Shown here piece after piece: positions 24,295 through 36,044 of a DNA stretch of 64,000 bases. The number at the start of each line of letters is the position of its first letter. Positions within the stretch are counted from its first letter, which is position 1. Source of the DNA: Diorhabda sublineata (Eukaryota > Arthropoda > Insecta > Coleoptera > Chrysomelidae). A program made the position numbers and the translations under genes. Where the stretch lies: assembly GCF_026230105.1 (NCBI RefSeq), contig NC_079483.1, positions 16,733,312 through 16,797,311 on the forward strand, read 5' to 3'. The notes below the pieces were generated by a model, which was not told the DNA's origin, made no database searches, and saw nothing but the letters and a program-made list of their open reading frames with translations.

Positions 24295-25896
24295 GCAATT
24301 GCGACAACGTATCGATGGAGTGCAAGAAAAATGAAGTGGCTATATCTAATCTATACATAAATATGATTGATCGTAATTTTCCTCTTCCAAAAAATATTAG
24401 CTCTCTACTGGCATACTCAAATAAAGCTATTTTAGATACTATAATAAAGGTCATTAAAGAAACAAGAATAATTCTTTAAATTAGGAAAAAAATGTCTATA
24501 GCCGATAGCCTAGACTGATGCAAACTTTTCCTTTTATTAAAACTAAGAACTACTATTTGGTATCACAAACTATTTTACTATTTTAATGAATCAAAATCAA
24601 TTAATAACCGATTATAATAATTAGAATATACCTAGATTAGTAAGTATAAAGGTTTTATTCTGAAAACCACTGCATTACTTATTTTGAAACGAACTAATGA
24701 AATTTTGAGACAAGCTTCATACTTTTTCATTAACTTTTATTATATAGAAACTAGGAAAATGAGTTTTGTTTGCAAAATGAGTTTTGTTTGTTCATTAAAC
24801 ATATTTTAGGTACATAACTCATTCTCTCGGTGCTATTTACATAAATCACATAACAGATCAAAAAAGGCTACAAAGTGGATGCCAGAGAATTGAAGAAAGT
24901 AGGAAAATATTCCTTATATAACCAAGCTCTCGTATCGGGTAAGAATCTGTCAATATCGGAAGCCGATTTTAGTATTAAATAGATTTTAAACATGTCGAAT
25001 TATCATCTTCATAGTTTACAATTAAAATTTTCACTACTCTAGGAGAAAACATTAGTTAGTCTTTGAGACTAATTCCTGAAAGATGTTATCAACCCATAGC
25101 TATTGACTCCTTAATTTTGTAAGCTAATATTGACAGGGATTCTAAGAGACTTCGTACGCTACGTAGGAGTTTGTAGAGAAGGTACGATTCGTTTTCTTTC
25201 CCACTTCTCTGTCTTCCACATTGTCAAACCGCAGCGCTCATCATAAAATTGTAAATCGTTCTTTTGATATCACCTCTCGAAATGTATCCCTTCCCGTTCC
25301 GTCTAGCATAAGAAAACCTGAAGTTATTCACGTGAGCTAGTTCTGTGGAAGCTAATTTGTGATTAGTCCATCTAACAATCAACCTGTTCTCAGGAAATGG
25401 CGTATTCAAGTATTCCATAAGGTTAGTCTCCTATCAGAACATGAGTGACAAGTAGACTAACAATTCATGTTCCTTATAAGTTCTATTTTAATCCACTTAT
25501 ATCGGTAAGGATTAATTGGCATCTTTCCGAATGATGATCACTCTGGATATACACATTTTCATCATGTTTCAATCACTATTTTCACTTCCAGTTTCATCAT
25601 ACCATTTCGTGATAGTTTTTCCAAATTGGTTTCAGTATGTCTGATTCCTTTCCACTTCGTGCAACGAAAATATACTGCCGTGGAGTCTGCCTACGTGAAT
25701 AACTGACTAACTAAATTTCTGAAGTTACCTGAAGTGACAGAATTCGGAAAAATAGTGGTGGAAGAAACAGCTGGATGTTTGCAACGGGGAGTCTAGTGGA
25801 CTCAAAGTCAGTAATTTGATTATGTTCAAAGCTGCTTCGTCTATTTTTTTGAAATTCACCATCAGTGGAAGTTGAAAATATTTTAAAACGAACTTA
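24295..25896. other. Unassigned DNA 3' of the cadherin exon on its own strand
   Basis: If the cadherin exon at 25,898 belongs to an expressed gene, this is probably its intron. Two weak coding-like bits were seen: plus-strand KGYKVDARELKKVGKY at ~24,870 and a 64-codon minus-strand frame at 25,224-25,418. Neither has convincing splice sites or a family match. Confidence 0.35.
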
Positions 25897-25897
25897 C

Positions 25898-26004
25898 CTC
25901 AACACTAGACACCAAAGGTATGATACCATGATCTTGAGCGAACACCGTTATCCAGTAGTGACTTTTCGTTTCGATATCAAGCATGGCCAAAGTACGAATA
26001 ACAC
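25898..26004 (-). CDS. Internal exon of a Fat-type cadherin
   Basis: On the minus strand a good acceptor (TATTTCTGTTTCAG) is followed by 107 nt open in one frame and then the consensus donor GAG|GTAAGTT. The first two bases complete a Gly codon started in the previous exon (phase 1), and the exon ends in phase 0. It encodes VIRTLAMLDIETKSHYWITV followed by FAQDHGIIPLVSSVE. LD.ET..xYW(L/I)TV.AxDxGxxPL is the second half of an extracellular cadherin repeat: LDxE and AxDxG are calcium-site motifs. The HYWxTV.AQD.G..PL form points to the giant Fat/Fat-like (kugelei) cadherins, which act in planar polarity and epithelial organisation at the cell surface. Which paralogue, and which of their 30-plus repeats, cannot be said. 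No neighbouring exon was found, so the flanking introns must be long. Confidence 0.8.
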
Positions 26005-28394
26005 CTGAAACAGAAATATATATTCAGAATTATGTTTTTTAATAACTTACGTACATACATAATACGGTCACATACAGGATAAACATGCTATAATAGGGAA
26101 AATGTGGATATTCGCGCTTTGTTTAACCAGAACGCAAAAAACGAAAGGGGTACAGGATTTTATTTATGCAATGGTTTTAATGTAAAGTGTATTATTTCGG
26201 TTTATCTTTTAGCCTTTATGTCACGTAAATAGGAAATGCTACCAGTATTCCGACTTAAATTTATTCACGAGGGTTGATGCCTTTGCTTCACCCTTAACCC
26301 ACTACAATGAAAAAATTGACATAAATACTCCATTGTTCAGAATTCATTGTTCTAATCGATGCTAGAGCATTTTTAATACATCGGGACAGAAAGATGAGGC
26401 ACTACGAATATTTCCGAATCTACCCGGTTTAGGATCATAATACAAACACATTAATTGGACTTTTTAGAGATGTTAGAGTCATGTATATTAAGCTGAGAGG
26501 CCTTTTTAGAGGGCACCCACCGGCCGTTTACCTTGCTAACTATCCTTTTGGGTTATTTGGAGTTACGACTCCAAACCTCGGTGGCTTTTTTATGTAGATT
26601 TTTGTATTGAAGGGAAAGTTTTATTTTAGGGGATGTAGGCTACGCTTCTTTCTATAACTAAGGTGTAAATCAAATGCAGTTTTCGAAGTTTAAATTGACG
26701 ACAACATAAATAACAAGAAAGAGGAAAAAAAGGGAAAGTTATTAACAAGAATAACTGTACGTATCAACAATATTACGTGCATAACTACCAGAGGAAGTAC
26801 TTTTTATGATATGACAGGTAATATGCTAATTATTTCCAACTAATTTCAACTTTATACAGGAAAAATGTGGCCACGTACTTTGAAATAAATTAATGAACGA
26901 TTTCAATATAATGGAACTGTAAGTTCTTAAGAAGAATGTTCCAATGTTTCGTAAAACAATCAAAGTGTACAGAGGCCTTTTCAAAATGTAAATGAACCTG
27001 CTTAATTATCCGGATCTCGATTTACTTGGATAATCTGCATTCACCGTTAACATAAGACCCGAGTCAACAAAACTTATGTTGACATTTTGACTCAAGTAAT
27101 TCATTGGACTTTGATTAATAAGTTGATATTTAAGATTTTCTTGTACATTCGATAGTTTGATACAGGTAACTTTTCTTAAACTTAAAAGATCTATACCAAA
27201 AGTCCAGCTGATGAAGACTGAATATACATTTATACTTCATAAAAAAAGACAATGTTCATGCCATCTAATGAACTGTATATAAGAAAAAAAATTATTTAAG
27301 GAAATTCCATTCAGACGGGGACAATGTGGCACGCCATCTGTCAGCCTATCATAACTTAAAATAATGGAAACTGTTAAAGAAATGGTGAGTGACTTCATCT
27401 ATTGGGTAACCAATGAACTAATGTTCTAGATATTTCCTGAAAGAGTAGTTAGCTGTAACTTACGTGATCTTTGGAATTTGAAAGACTAGTACCACCACTT
27501 TCCATCCCCAATCGAAAGGAATGAAGGAATGATTTAATAGAACCTTTGCGAGCCATCTTCGAATATCAAAACAATTGGGACGAACACATACCCGTGAAAC
27601 GAATGAGCGACCTTCTGTTTTGTACTACATTGGAGGTAGCATTGGACACCAGATCATGCCAAGGGGCTGCGTTAGAGATTGTAGCTCATTCATACTGAAG
27701 TCCATAACAAAATAAGGATTTAAAGTGATTGCATGTAAAGCTGATCGTTCCAAGCCGGAAACTGTGTTTTTCTTTATAATTCAATGAGGAAAAAGGGAAG
27801 AATCTCGTGCTCCAAAGTGAATGGAACAGATATTTCGCAGTGATAACACGGATTAATGACCTGGTCTACTGGAAAAATCATCAGGCAGAACAGTCTGTTC
27901 GAGGCAAGCAGTTTTAAAAGGGTGGAATGTGGCGGGGACACAACCGCATGGCTTGATGCGAGGATGGAGGATGTTGATTTGTTGGAGTAATATTTTTTTG
28001 CTTAATTTTGGAAACAAGTTTCTATGAGGGTCAAGTTCTAGTAGGAACATCATGTGTCACGTAAGTACAAATTTTGTATACACACTATCTGAACAACAAT
28101 TATTTTTTCGAACTCCGTTTAGTTAACAATCTGGTCGAAGGCAATAAGCTGTTGTAATAACTAACAATAGCATACATAGACATAGTACCAGTGTACTATT
28201 CGACATATTTTACTAATATTTTATGATTATATAAGGTTAACTACAGAGTTAACTCAGAGAGTTTCAATTTTCTAACACACTACCCTTAACTGCTCCTTTA
28301 GTTGAAAACTTTAATGTTGTTGTATTTGTCACTGGATTGCACAATCATGTATATATCTGGGAGCTTCGATAATTAGTCTTCGGTCTAAGTAAAT
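26005..28394. other. Probable cadherin intron, unassigned
   Basis: This region lies 5' of the exon on its strand. A GC-richer patch at 26,500-26,600 and another at 27,540-27,990 look like old transposon sequence, but I could not assign them. No further cadherin motif (LDxE, DxNDN, AxDxG) was seen. Confidence 0.35.
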
Positions 28395-29076
28395 GAGAAC
28401 GTAGCATGTACTGACTTTCACGCGTCATTGTTTAATCCAAACCTGGATCTTTCTTAAGTTAATCTCTAGGTTCCCCGAAGCAGAGGATGATGATATACTA
28501 ATTTCATCAGCAAATATTGCCAATGTTGTCTCGATAGTTACTGGCAAGTCAGCTGTACAGATTAAATGCAGACCCTACAACAATTCCTTGTATTGAATTG
28601 AGATCGAGGTGTAGTATAATCCTTCGTGTTATATTTTGTCAAAGGCTTGTGTGATGTCCAGGAAGGTTTTTGAGTCGTGTGTTTTAGCTCTAAAATCTTC
28701 ATCAATTCTATTGACTAGCCGGTGTACTTGTTTTATTGTGTCAGGCTTATTTTGAAATCCGAATTGATGTAATTATAAGACTTTTAATTTTTTAAAAACA
28801 TTGTTTGTCCTTTTTTGACATTTTTTCAATTACTTTAGAAAAGATGAGAAGCAAGCTAATAGGTCTGAGAGACATTGATATATGTTGATCTTTCTCTTGA
28901 TTTGGGACCATAATAATCTGGGCTACTTTGTTAGGTAATAGCAATTCTTGCATAACCTTCATCCCATCAGGGATTAAGTCAAAACTGGGTGCTTTTCTAA
29001 TGTCAATTTCAGTGTCTGAAATGTTGTCTTCTGCCACTTTCTTTATAATCCAGTGTTTTTCGCAGGTATATTTCAA
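28395..29076 (-). pseudogene. Jockey-clade LINE reverse transcriptase fragment
   Basis: Minus-strand translation gives KAPSFDLIPDGMKVMQELL, then MSLRPISLLLIFSKVIEK, HQFGFQ, FLDITQAFDKI, a gap, and TTLAIFADEISISSS with NLEINLRKIQVWIKQ. These match, in order, RT blocks 0-5: KAPGxDxI, YRPISLLxxxSKxxEK, QxGFR, LDIxxAFDxVWH and (F/Y)ADD. The catalytic ADD has become ADE, and a stop replaces Trp in the AFDxxWH block. Several frameshifts are present and no endonuclease is seen upstream. It is a dead fragment about 680 bp long. Confidence 0.88.
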
Positions 29077-29672
29077 ACACTTGTTGCAATTGAATTACGA
29101 AAAATATTTATTATAATGTAAAAACTAATATTTCTATTTATTGTTTTTGTTGTCGAAAATTTGATTATAAAAATTATTTAATTTTCAATAAAATTGTTGC
29201 GAACGAACAGTTTTTTGTAAATTAATTATTGAACAATTACAAACTGTCAATGAAACCGTTCGCGTTAATTCAAACCTAAAATTGGCTCTCAACAAATATT
29301 CATCCGAAAGGGTAATCCTGAAAACATAGTGAACTCTCTCAGTCGACAACGAATCTGTAATCCATCGGAATTCGAACTGAAATGAATTGATTGGATTCAC
29401 ACACGATTCAATGTGGAATGTTTCATCGAAATTGTTATAAGTTTCCTGTAGAACACGTATAGCTTACTCATAACACAACCCAATTTTTTGTACCCGAAAA
29501 AAAAATTGGAAATCATGGAAATGAAAAAAAATCTACACGTACAATTTTTCGAATAGAACAAGCACAAACAAACAGTCGATATTGCCTGACCAACCGAAAT
29601 ATTTTTTCGATTTTACTGTTACAGATTTTTACAGTGCGTTCGCAAAAATCTTATCTATCTATCATTTTCAAC

Positions 29673-29697
29673 CACAGACCACACTGTGTGGTCTGTG
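29673..29697. repeat. 25-bp perfect palindrome
   Basis: CACAGACCACAC and GTGTGGTCTGTG are perfect inverted arms around a single central T at 29,685. It lies just 5' of the mariner C-terminal fragment at 29,715. Confidence 0.9.
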
Positions 29698-29714
29698 TTT
29701 TCAACTATTAAGAA

Positions 29715-30058
29715 TTGGTCTACGTTGTTTTGTTTGGGACGAGAATCATTGAGGTGTGCACTCGCTTCTTGACTACGCTCCAATTCACACTGTTTCATTT
29801 TCCAAGAAACGAATGTAGCTTCACAGAAATTGAATATCTACCATATAGCCATGATCTGGCCCTGTTCGACTATTTTTTGTTCGCAAAGCTGATAGTTGAG
29901 TTGAAGGATAGAAAATTTAACAGTGACAAGAAATCAAACAGACAGTGTACACATTATATTTGATTTGATACACATTTTATTTTCATAGTGGCGTAGAAGC
30001 TTTAGTCAGACGTTCTGAAAAGTGTGTTGAAATAAAGGGACAATATATTGGAAAATAG
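29715..30058 (+). pseudogene. Mariner transposase C-terminal fragment
   Basis: The frame carries EIEYLPYSHDLALFDYFLFA, then KLIVELKDRKFNSDKKS. The first is PPYSPDLAPxDYFLF with the third catalytic Asp (ALFD) kept. After a frame change comes GVEALVRRSEKCVEIKGQYI with a stop at about 30,056, the usual mariner C-terminus ending in KCxxxxGxYI. The N-terminal two-thirds are missing or unrecognisable. Confidence 0.8.
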
Positions 30059-30283
30059 TTACCATTTTTTTTATTTATGGCCTCTCTTTCAATGTTAGGC
30101 TAAGAACTCATGGATCATACTACGTAGTTCATTTCAAAATTTGTCTGTTGCACGTCGGCTCATTTTTCAAACTGCACACCATTTGAATACAAATCGAGCA
30201 CTAATTATATCAGGGGACAAGTTTTGTTATTCCTTAGCCTTCCGTACATTCTATCCAATAAACTAACTCAAAAAAAAATAAAA

Positions 30284-30801
30284 AATTCTGACAAGCTCAT
30301 AACTGCCGTTTTTATGCCGTTATTTGCCGTGAAATTTCCAAAATTTGCCAGGCTGCTAACTTGAATGAAGATGTAGCGGGCCACCCCCTAGAATATGGGT
30401 CTCCTGAAAATAACTGCATAGATAATTGCCACTTGGTTTGCAGTTCAAGAAAATATGATTGTCGACATTGTGGCACGTCGGCGTCCGGGGCAAAACTGGT
30501 GTAAAAAACATATCTACGTATGAAGTCCAGAATGATTTAATGGTAAGAAATGGCTTCTTCACGTTGTACTACAGATGCCAACGAGCCCCGAGGTCGCCAA
30601 TGATATTTTCCTGAACGCTATTATCTCCCCAGCCTTGGCCCAAGCTAAGTCGCGTCGTTAAAGTCTGGGGGCTCCTAGATGGGCTATGATTTCAGTTTAT
30701 AACTAAGTTAGCAGACTACACCATTATTTTTAAGAATAATTAACGTCACATTCTACGAATTTCACGGCATAGAAATGACAGTTTTGGAGCTTGTCATAAT
30801 T
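30284..30801. mobile_element. TIR element family A, copy 1 (518 bp)
   Basis: The left end AATTCTGACAAGCTC and the inverted right end GAGCTTGTCATAATT start an imperfect TIR of about 35-45 bp that continues through TTTTTATGCCGT and GCCGTGAAATTTC. The left ~350 bp match 48,463-48,738. A 54-bp inverted end of family B (30,637-30,690, CCCAGACTT...GGAGCCCC type) sits inside, so the copy is composite or nested. There is no transposase. Confidence 0.75.
30637..30690 (-). repeat. Inverted end fragment of TIR family B
   Basis: Reverse-complemented, this reads GCCCATCTAGGAGCCCCCAG and onward like the left end of the family B copies at 22,637 and 52,009. Only about 54 bp are present. Confidence 0.8.
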
Positions 30802-31520
30802 CATTTTTTTATATGTTAGCCCGCTAACTTGACAGACTTAATAGAGGCGTGTCATATTAATTGAGAAACGTAATTGTACTAGTGTGTATTACCAACTATA
30901 TAAATATTCGGATCAGTTCTTTTAGTTAACTAAATATTTATTAATGACAAAAATAGAGTTGAAAACACGTGGAAGATTATCGCTAGCGACTTGTGAGTCA
31001 ACACAGCAATGTTTATTTTATTTATTTAGACAGACATCTGCATTGAACATATACCTGATCTTTTGATCTGAAATTTAAACTTATTTTTTTATGTAACGAA
31101 ATTATGTCGTCTGCTTCGGATCATTAGTGACTCGTAGTAACAGGGAGTGATTTTAAATTATTTATAAACATATAAACTGGAATTAGAAACTTTATTAAGA
31201 CATAAAATATTTTAACGCGCATATTAAAACTTCGAGAATAGCAGAAAACTTTATACTTTAACATTGACGTTTTCCCAAATCCATTTATTCGAATACAACC
31301 AAAACAGTGCTGTATCGCAAAAAACTAAGCGACAAAAATGCCACTAAAACTTTTTTGTAGAAATAATAATAAAAATAAAAGCATTAAAACATCTCACTCG
31401 CGTCTGTCATATTAGCAAAGTTATTTTGGAATGAAACTTTCAAGTTTTGTTTGCAATGTATGAGTGTTAAAATATCAATTTCTTTGTTAGCAAAAGCGGC
31501 AAGACCAGTTTTAGGTCCAT

Positions 31521-31539
31521 AAGACCAAGACCAAGACCA
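31521..31539. repeat. Short (AAGACC)n simple repeat
   Basis: About three copies of AAGACC, with further scattered AAGACCAAGACC words to 31,610. Confidence 0.7.
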
Positions 31540-31782
31540 AAATCGAGTAGTACAAGATTTGAGCGATGTCAAGACCCAGCAGTGTAAGGTTTATGAAAGA
31601 CCAAGACCTAAGATATATAGAGAAAAAAGTGCTTTGGAACGTTTTCAAAAATTGATAAATAGTATAGTTATTGAAACTGAATACTTAATTGTATAATGTT
31701 AAATATACTGATCAAAGTTCTATTACGAGTTCTGGCTATTAAATAACGAGACTGGTTACGAAAAAGGGTTTTATTATAAAAA

Positions 31783-32340
31783 TTATTCTACATTCGAATG
31801 CTCCCCTTCAATATACTTCCCTCCCCTCCCCACACACCTTTCCATAAAGTTTTTCCATTGATCGAAGCAGTGCTGGACGTCTTCTTTGGTGAGTGTTTTT
31901 AGGAGCTCTGCCATTTTTTGCTTTACCGCTTCCATAGACTTAAATCGGGTCCCTTTCAAAGCAGATCTTTTTCTAACCTTCAAAGGAAATCTGAGCAAGA
32001 GTTTTTGGTCAGGAGTTGAATTCTTTGGCACCAACTTCGCACAAACTTTTGTCATGTGTTGTTCCTCGTGTAAAATTTTTCTTTATCGGCGTTTACAGCC
32101 TCTGCAATCATCCGGATGCTCATTCGACGATCTGCATGCACAATTTGGTAGATTTTGGTCGCTCTTTCCGGAGTTGAAACAGTCACAGGGCGACCTGGAC
32201 CCTGGTCATCTCTCGGACCTCACTAAAGCGCTTACACCGCTCAAAAACACGCGCACGAGATAGAAAATTGTCCCCATAGGCCTCTTGCAACAATTTATAG
32301 CATTCAGTCGGAGTTTTTTTTTTTCAATTTAACGTTGCTC
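31783..32340 (-). pseudogene. Mariner transposase with internal deletion
   Basis: Minus-strand translation begins near 32,335 with KTPTECYKLLQEAYGDNFLS, then RARVFERCKRFSE, TVSTPERATKIYQIVHADRR and MSIRMIAEAVN, the paired N-terminal helix-turn-helix domains. From 32,055 the frame TKVCAKLVPKNSTPDQK (the VCAKxVPxxLTxxQK linker) runs straight into RFPLKVRKRSALKGTRFKSM. It ends with VQHCFDQWKNFMERCVGRGG and YIEGE. The whole DDE catalytic core between the linker and the late PKxKxxLKGxRF block is therefore deleted, while the C-terminus stays in frame to its stop. A near-autonomous length has been reduced to about 560 bp, a typical route to non-autonomous copies. Confidence 0.88.
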
Positions 32341-32344
32341 CTGT

Positions 32345-34085
32345 TTTGAAAAAGCACGTTCGTTTCAAACCGCTACTGGACAAATACCATATCATCAGAA
32401 GATATCATTCATAGCATTTTGTCTATGAACTCACAGTTTTACCGATAAATTTCACTTAATTTGAGTTTCTTACATCTAGACAACAAATCACAGATCTGAT
32501 TTCAACATCATCAATGGAGTAAATGTCTTCTACTTAAGTCGGAGTAACTGCCGCACATGCTCGGAGCTGGAGTCGCAACGTTACCGCTGATAGAAATTTC
32601 ACATTTTCAATATACTCATAATTAAGTTGAAAACATTATTCGTTTCAATTGAAGGTGATATTTGGTTTATTTATGAGACCAAACCTGAGTAACCAGATTT
32701 GTTTTTTTGGTGTCGTTCATTTTTTACCATCAGAATTATGTTTTTATTGAAATTAATCAATGTATCAACTTTCGAAATAGTGAAATTGTTAAAAATAGGT
32801 AAGCTGGAAATTATAATCACTTTTATATAATTTAATTCCATAATTATCTTGATATCGTGCAGTAATTAATGAATTTACACCAGCAATTACAAAATGATGA
32901 TTGTAATTCAATTTTAACATGATTAGTGCATAAATATTTTCATGATTGATTAAAATCATTCTTTGTTGCATACACGAAGTAAACACATTCAAATTGAATT
33001 TTGTTAACACGTTAAAAGCTACAATGTGTGATCAAAAACTTAGTCGTCTCAACTCAATAGGGTGTATCAACTTCGAAAAATGATAATTTCTTTGCACCTT
33101 GGTCAGGGCTGGACTCGAGAAGGTTATAATATTTTTATTAATCATATCTCGTGATTTATCTACCCTGTATACAGATTAAATTAAAACATCTCGGTTTTAT
33201 GGTCGTAGTTGAACAAATAATATCAAGTAAATGGAACGACTTTCAAGCTGGAGATGTTTTTATTGTAATACAGTTGGTATGACAACTTGATATACAGTTC
33301 AGTGGATCTATATTTGAAAAGCATATCTACCCCTATGTATTTCCATAACGACTTCCTTCTATATAATAATGACCCTCCAGATATTTCGACTGAGAAAATT
33401 CTCTGACAAGCAGTTAAAAATAGAATTTCAAATGAAAAGGATTTTGGATAATGTAAAAGGCAATTTGTTATACGTATATTTCGGTTGGACAAACTATTTT
33501 TTATCTTTAGAAATTGTCTTTTACGAAAATCAACTGTCATTTTTCTTTACCGTCTTTTTTCTGTCATTTTTCGTTATAGACGGTTTTTTATAGATACAAA
33601 TTGTTATTTTACTTAAAAAAGAAACTTATATTCAAGTTTATTTTCTAAATTATATATTCGAACATTATGAATTTTTAATGTTTCAATTCTGAATGTGGTA
33701 TACTTCAAATTGCGTCATGGGTTTCCTAACTTTCCTATTATCTTCCAGAGTCCTCTTCTTAATAATGGATAATCAGTACTAGTTTGAATCAATTATCACT
33801 TAAAAAAGATAAACTCACTTTGACAAAGTCTAGTTATCAAGAAAAATAAAAGTTTATATAGAATTAAGTCGAAAATATCATAAAACACTTCCACTAAACT
33901 TGCGTGCATAGCAATCTGCCCACTGTAAACTTTTGACTTCAACTATATATTTTTTAAATTATTCGCCAGATCAAAAAAAAGCTGTTTGAAAGACAATTTA
34001 ATATGTTTTAATGTGAGTATGTGTCGACGTAAGATAACACATGAATTGCAAAAATCTCGATATATCCATAAGCCGTGAGACCTCT
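32345..34085. other. Unassigned AT-rich DNA
   Basis: Overlapping open frames at 33,223-33,593 on both strands match nothing known to me. Confidence 0.4.
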
Positions 34086-34089
34086 TTGT

Positions 34090-34560
34090 TTCGTGCTCCC
34101 ATAGAAATTGCACACTAGATCATGCAGGAATCACATCTACAAGCACCCCGCTCTTCAAAGCAGCAAGCGGCAATTCACTGACTTAGTCTTCGGGACACTT
34201 TTCTTCTTAGATTGCTACCATGAAGGCCTTTTCTGGTCTCATCTGAGAACAGAACAAATCCCCTTAATCCAGCGTCCAATTTAGATGATCCTTTGCAAAA
34301 CGCAGGCGTGCTGGGACAAATCTCAGGTGTTCTAGGTGACAAGTTATTTTCCTGCAGTCTTCGAATTACCGTCCACTGACTAATAGTTATTTCTTGCACC
34401 TCACGCAGCTACCGTTGCACTTGAACGTCATCAAGGTGACGATTTATTAATGTTGTTGACACGAGCGGTTGTAAATCGCCTTCAGCCTGTTCCGGTTCGC
34501 CTATGAAAGGATTCAGACTCCTCATAACTCTGGCACACTCTTCGAACCACTTTTGTAAAC
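34090..34560 (-). pseudogene. Tc1-like transposase fragment
   Basis: Read from 34,560 downward: KWFEECARVMRSLNPFIGEP, then ISQWTVIRRLQENNLSPRTP, RGFVLFSDETRKGLHGS and, past a stop, AACCFEERGACRCDSCMI. These match the Tc1 order of GRP-hook region, ISxxTVxRRLxExxLxxRxP, WxxVLFSDESRFxLxGSDGR (first catalytic Asp) and CCxExxxxGGGSxMxWGGI. The second half of the DDE domain is missing. Stops are present. Confidence 0.85.
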
Positions 34561-35449
34561 ACAATAATTTTAATATTTGGTGAATAATTAAAAAAAATAT
34601 ATAGTTAAAGTCAAATAAAACAAAAACATTTGCCCCTATATTATCCGTAGCACAATCTGTTTTTCGACCGTAGAAAACTCGCTCCAAATTTGAAATACTA
34701 TATTAGCTACACATTCAGATCCTTCTTTGAGATTAGGTTAAAGCCCGTAGTAATTTTTCTCACGCGGTTCTTTCTACACATCATTATATATTTCAGAAAG
34801 CTGATTTTCAACAAAAGGCCATAACAATATTCCAAATAACAAAGGGTATATTAAATTCTTTATGCCGGTATGGAAGTAAAATAGGTAAGCAGCTAGGGAG
34901 AAGAATTCAAAATTAGATAACAATAATAAAACAAAGAGAAGGCTATTGTTTATTTTCATAATGAATAGCGTAATCGAAAGATAAAACGGTTGGAAAAATA
35001 AAGTAAGACAATGGAACTGGTTAGATAGTTGATGATGATGTAGTGCGCATCAATTTTAGTTATAAGATGTTTCCTTTGATGAAATTAATATTCAATACAA
35101 TATCAAGGAAGAGGTAAAATAAGTTTTGTCGTTTGATATACAAATCACCTCAACCAAATATTGGGCGCACTTCGGAAAACTGGAAAAACATTAACAAAAA
35201 TATTAAATATAATAAGTTCAAAAATATAAATCCCATGTTACACCTATACGAGAGTAGTATGAGTTTCCGACCTAACGAAGAAACAACATTTTATTTCTTT
35301 TCCAAATATGAATATGAAGATGGTCCCAGAAGTATCTTAACCTAGAGATGGCGGTAGTATACCACAAAGTACACAATCTATACATCATATTTTGTTTAAT
35401 ATCTGTTTGGCAGCCATAAATAATCAACGTTTTCAATGAATTTGTAAAC
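34561..35449. other. Unassigned DNA upstream of the plus-strand mariner
   Basis: Nothing recognisable apart from the first ~130 bp, which may be the 5' part of the Tc1 fragment. Confidence 0.35.
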
Positions 35450-36035
35450 ATGGAGAAAATTGGTCATCGTTATTTGACACAATACTTTTATTTGAAAGGC
35501 ATAAGCCCAATCAATATAAAAGCTGAACTAGATTCTAGTCTGAGTGAGACTGCTCCGTCAATATCAACAGTAAAATATTGAGTAGCAGAGGTCTTACGAC
35601 CTGAGGAGACCAGCATCGCAATGGTCGACCAAATGAGGTGACGACTTCAGAAATGTTGAAGAAAATCCACAAAGCGATACTGAATGATAGTCGACTAGCT
35701 GGGCATTTTAAAAAGTGCAGTAGATCGCATATTAATTGAAAATTTTGACAATGGAACAAAAACAGCGTCATTAAGACGTTTCCATCGAGTGTATGGCAAT
35801 TTTTTACCATATATCTGAACGAATTTTTGCACTGTTTCATAACCATGGATGAATCGCGGGTCCATCACATAATACCCGAAACAAAATAACAATCAAAACA
35901 ATGGACTGAGAAGGGAGAGCCGGCTCCAAAGAAGGCAAAGTCGTTCCATCGGCAGCCAAGTTCATGGCGTCGGTTTTTTGGGAAGCGCGTGGAATAATTT
36001 TCATTGAGTATCTCGAAAAAAGAAAAACTATCCTC
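35450..36035 (+). pseudogene. Mariner transposase pseudogene, N-terminal to mid-catalytic
   Basis: From the ATG at 35,450: MEKIGHRYLTQYFYLKGISP, then IKAELDSSLSETAPSISTVK and a stop before VAEVLRPEETS. These are the first helix-turn-helix and linker of a common insect mariner (FLKGLSxKxIxxEL, SAPSxSTVxxWVAEF). It continues with the MDESRVHHI block (first catalytic Asp in MDESxVHH), WTEKGEPAPKKAKS and FWEARGIIFIEYLEKRKT, with many stops and indels. The copy ends abruptly at about 36,035, where an opposite-strand mariner begins. Confidence 0.85.
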
Positions 36036-36044
36036 GTAGTTGCC

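Noticed and set aside
25727..25790. A possible second exon on the cadherin strand ending at CAG|GTAACT (25,727-25,733)
   Set aside because: The acceptor is poor and the peptide in the required frame does not continue a cadherin repeat (no VxVxDxNDN).
27540..28050. GC-richer stretch considered as a transposase or host exon
   Set aside because: No motif could be read in any frame on either strand, and no splice-site pair frames it.
31886..32263. 125-codon plus-strand open frame
   Set aside because: It lies antisense to the recognisable mariner helix-turn-helix and C-terminal blocks.
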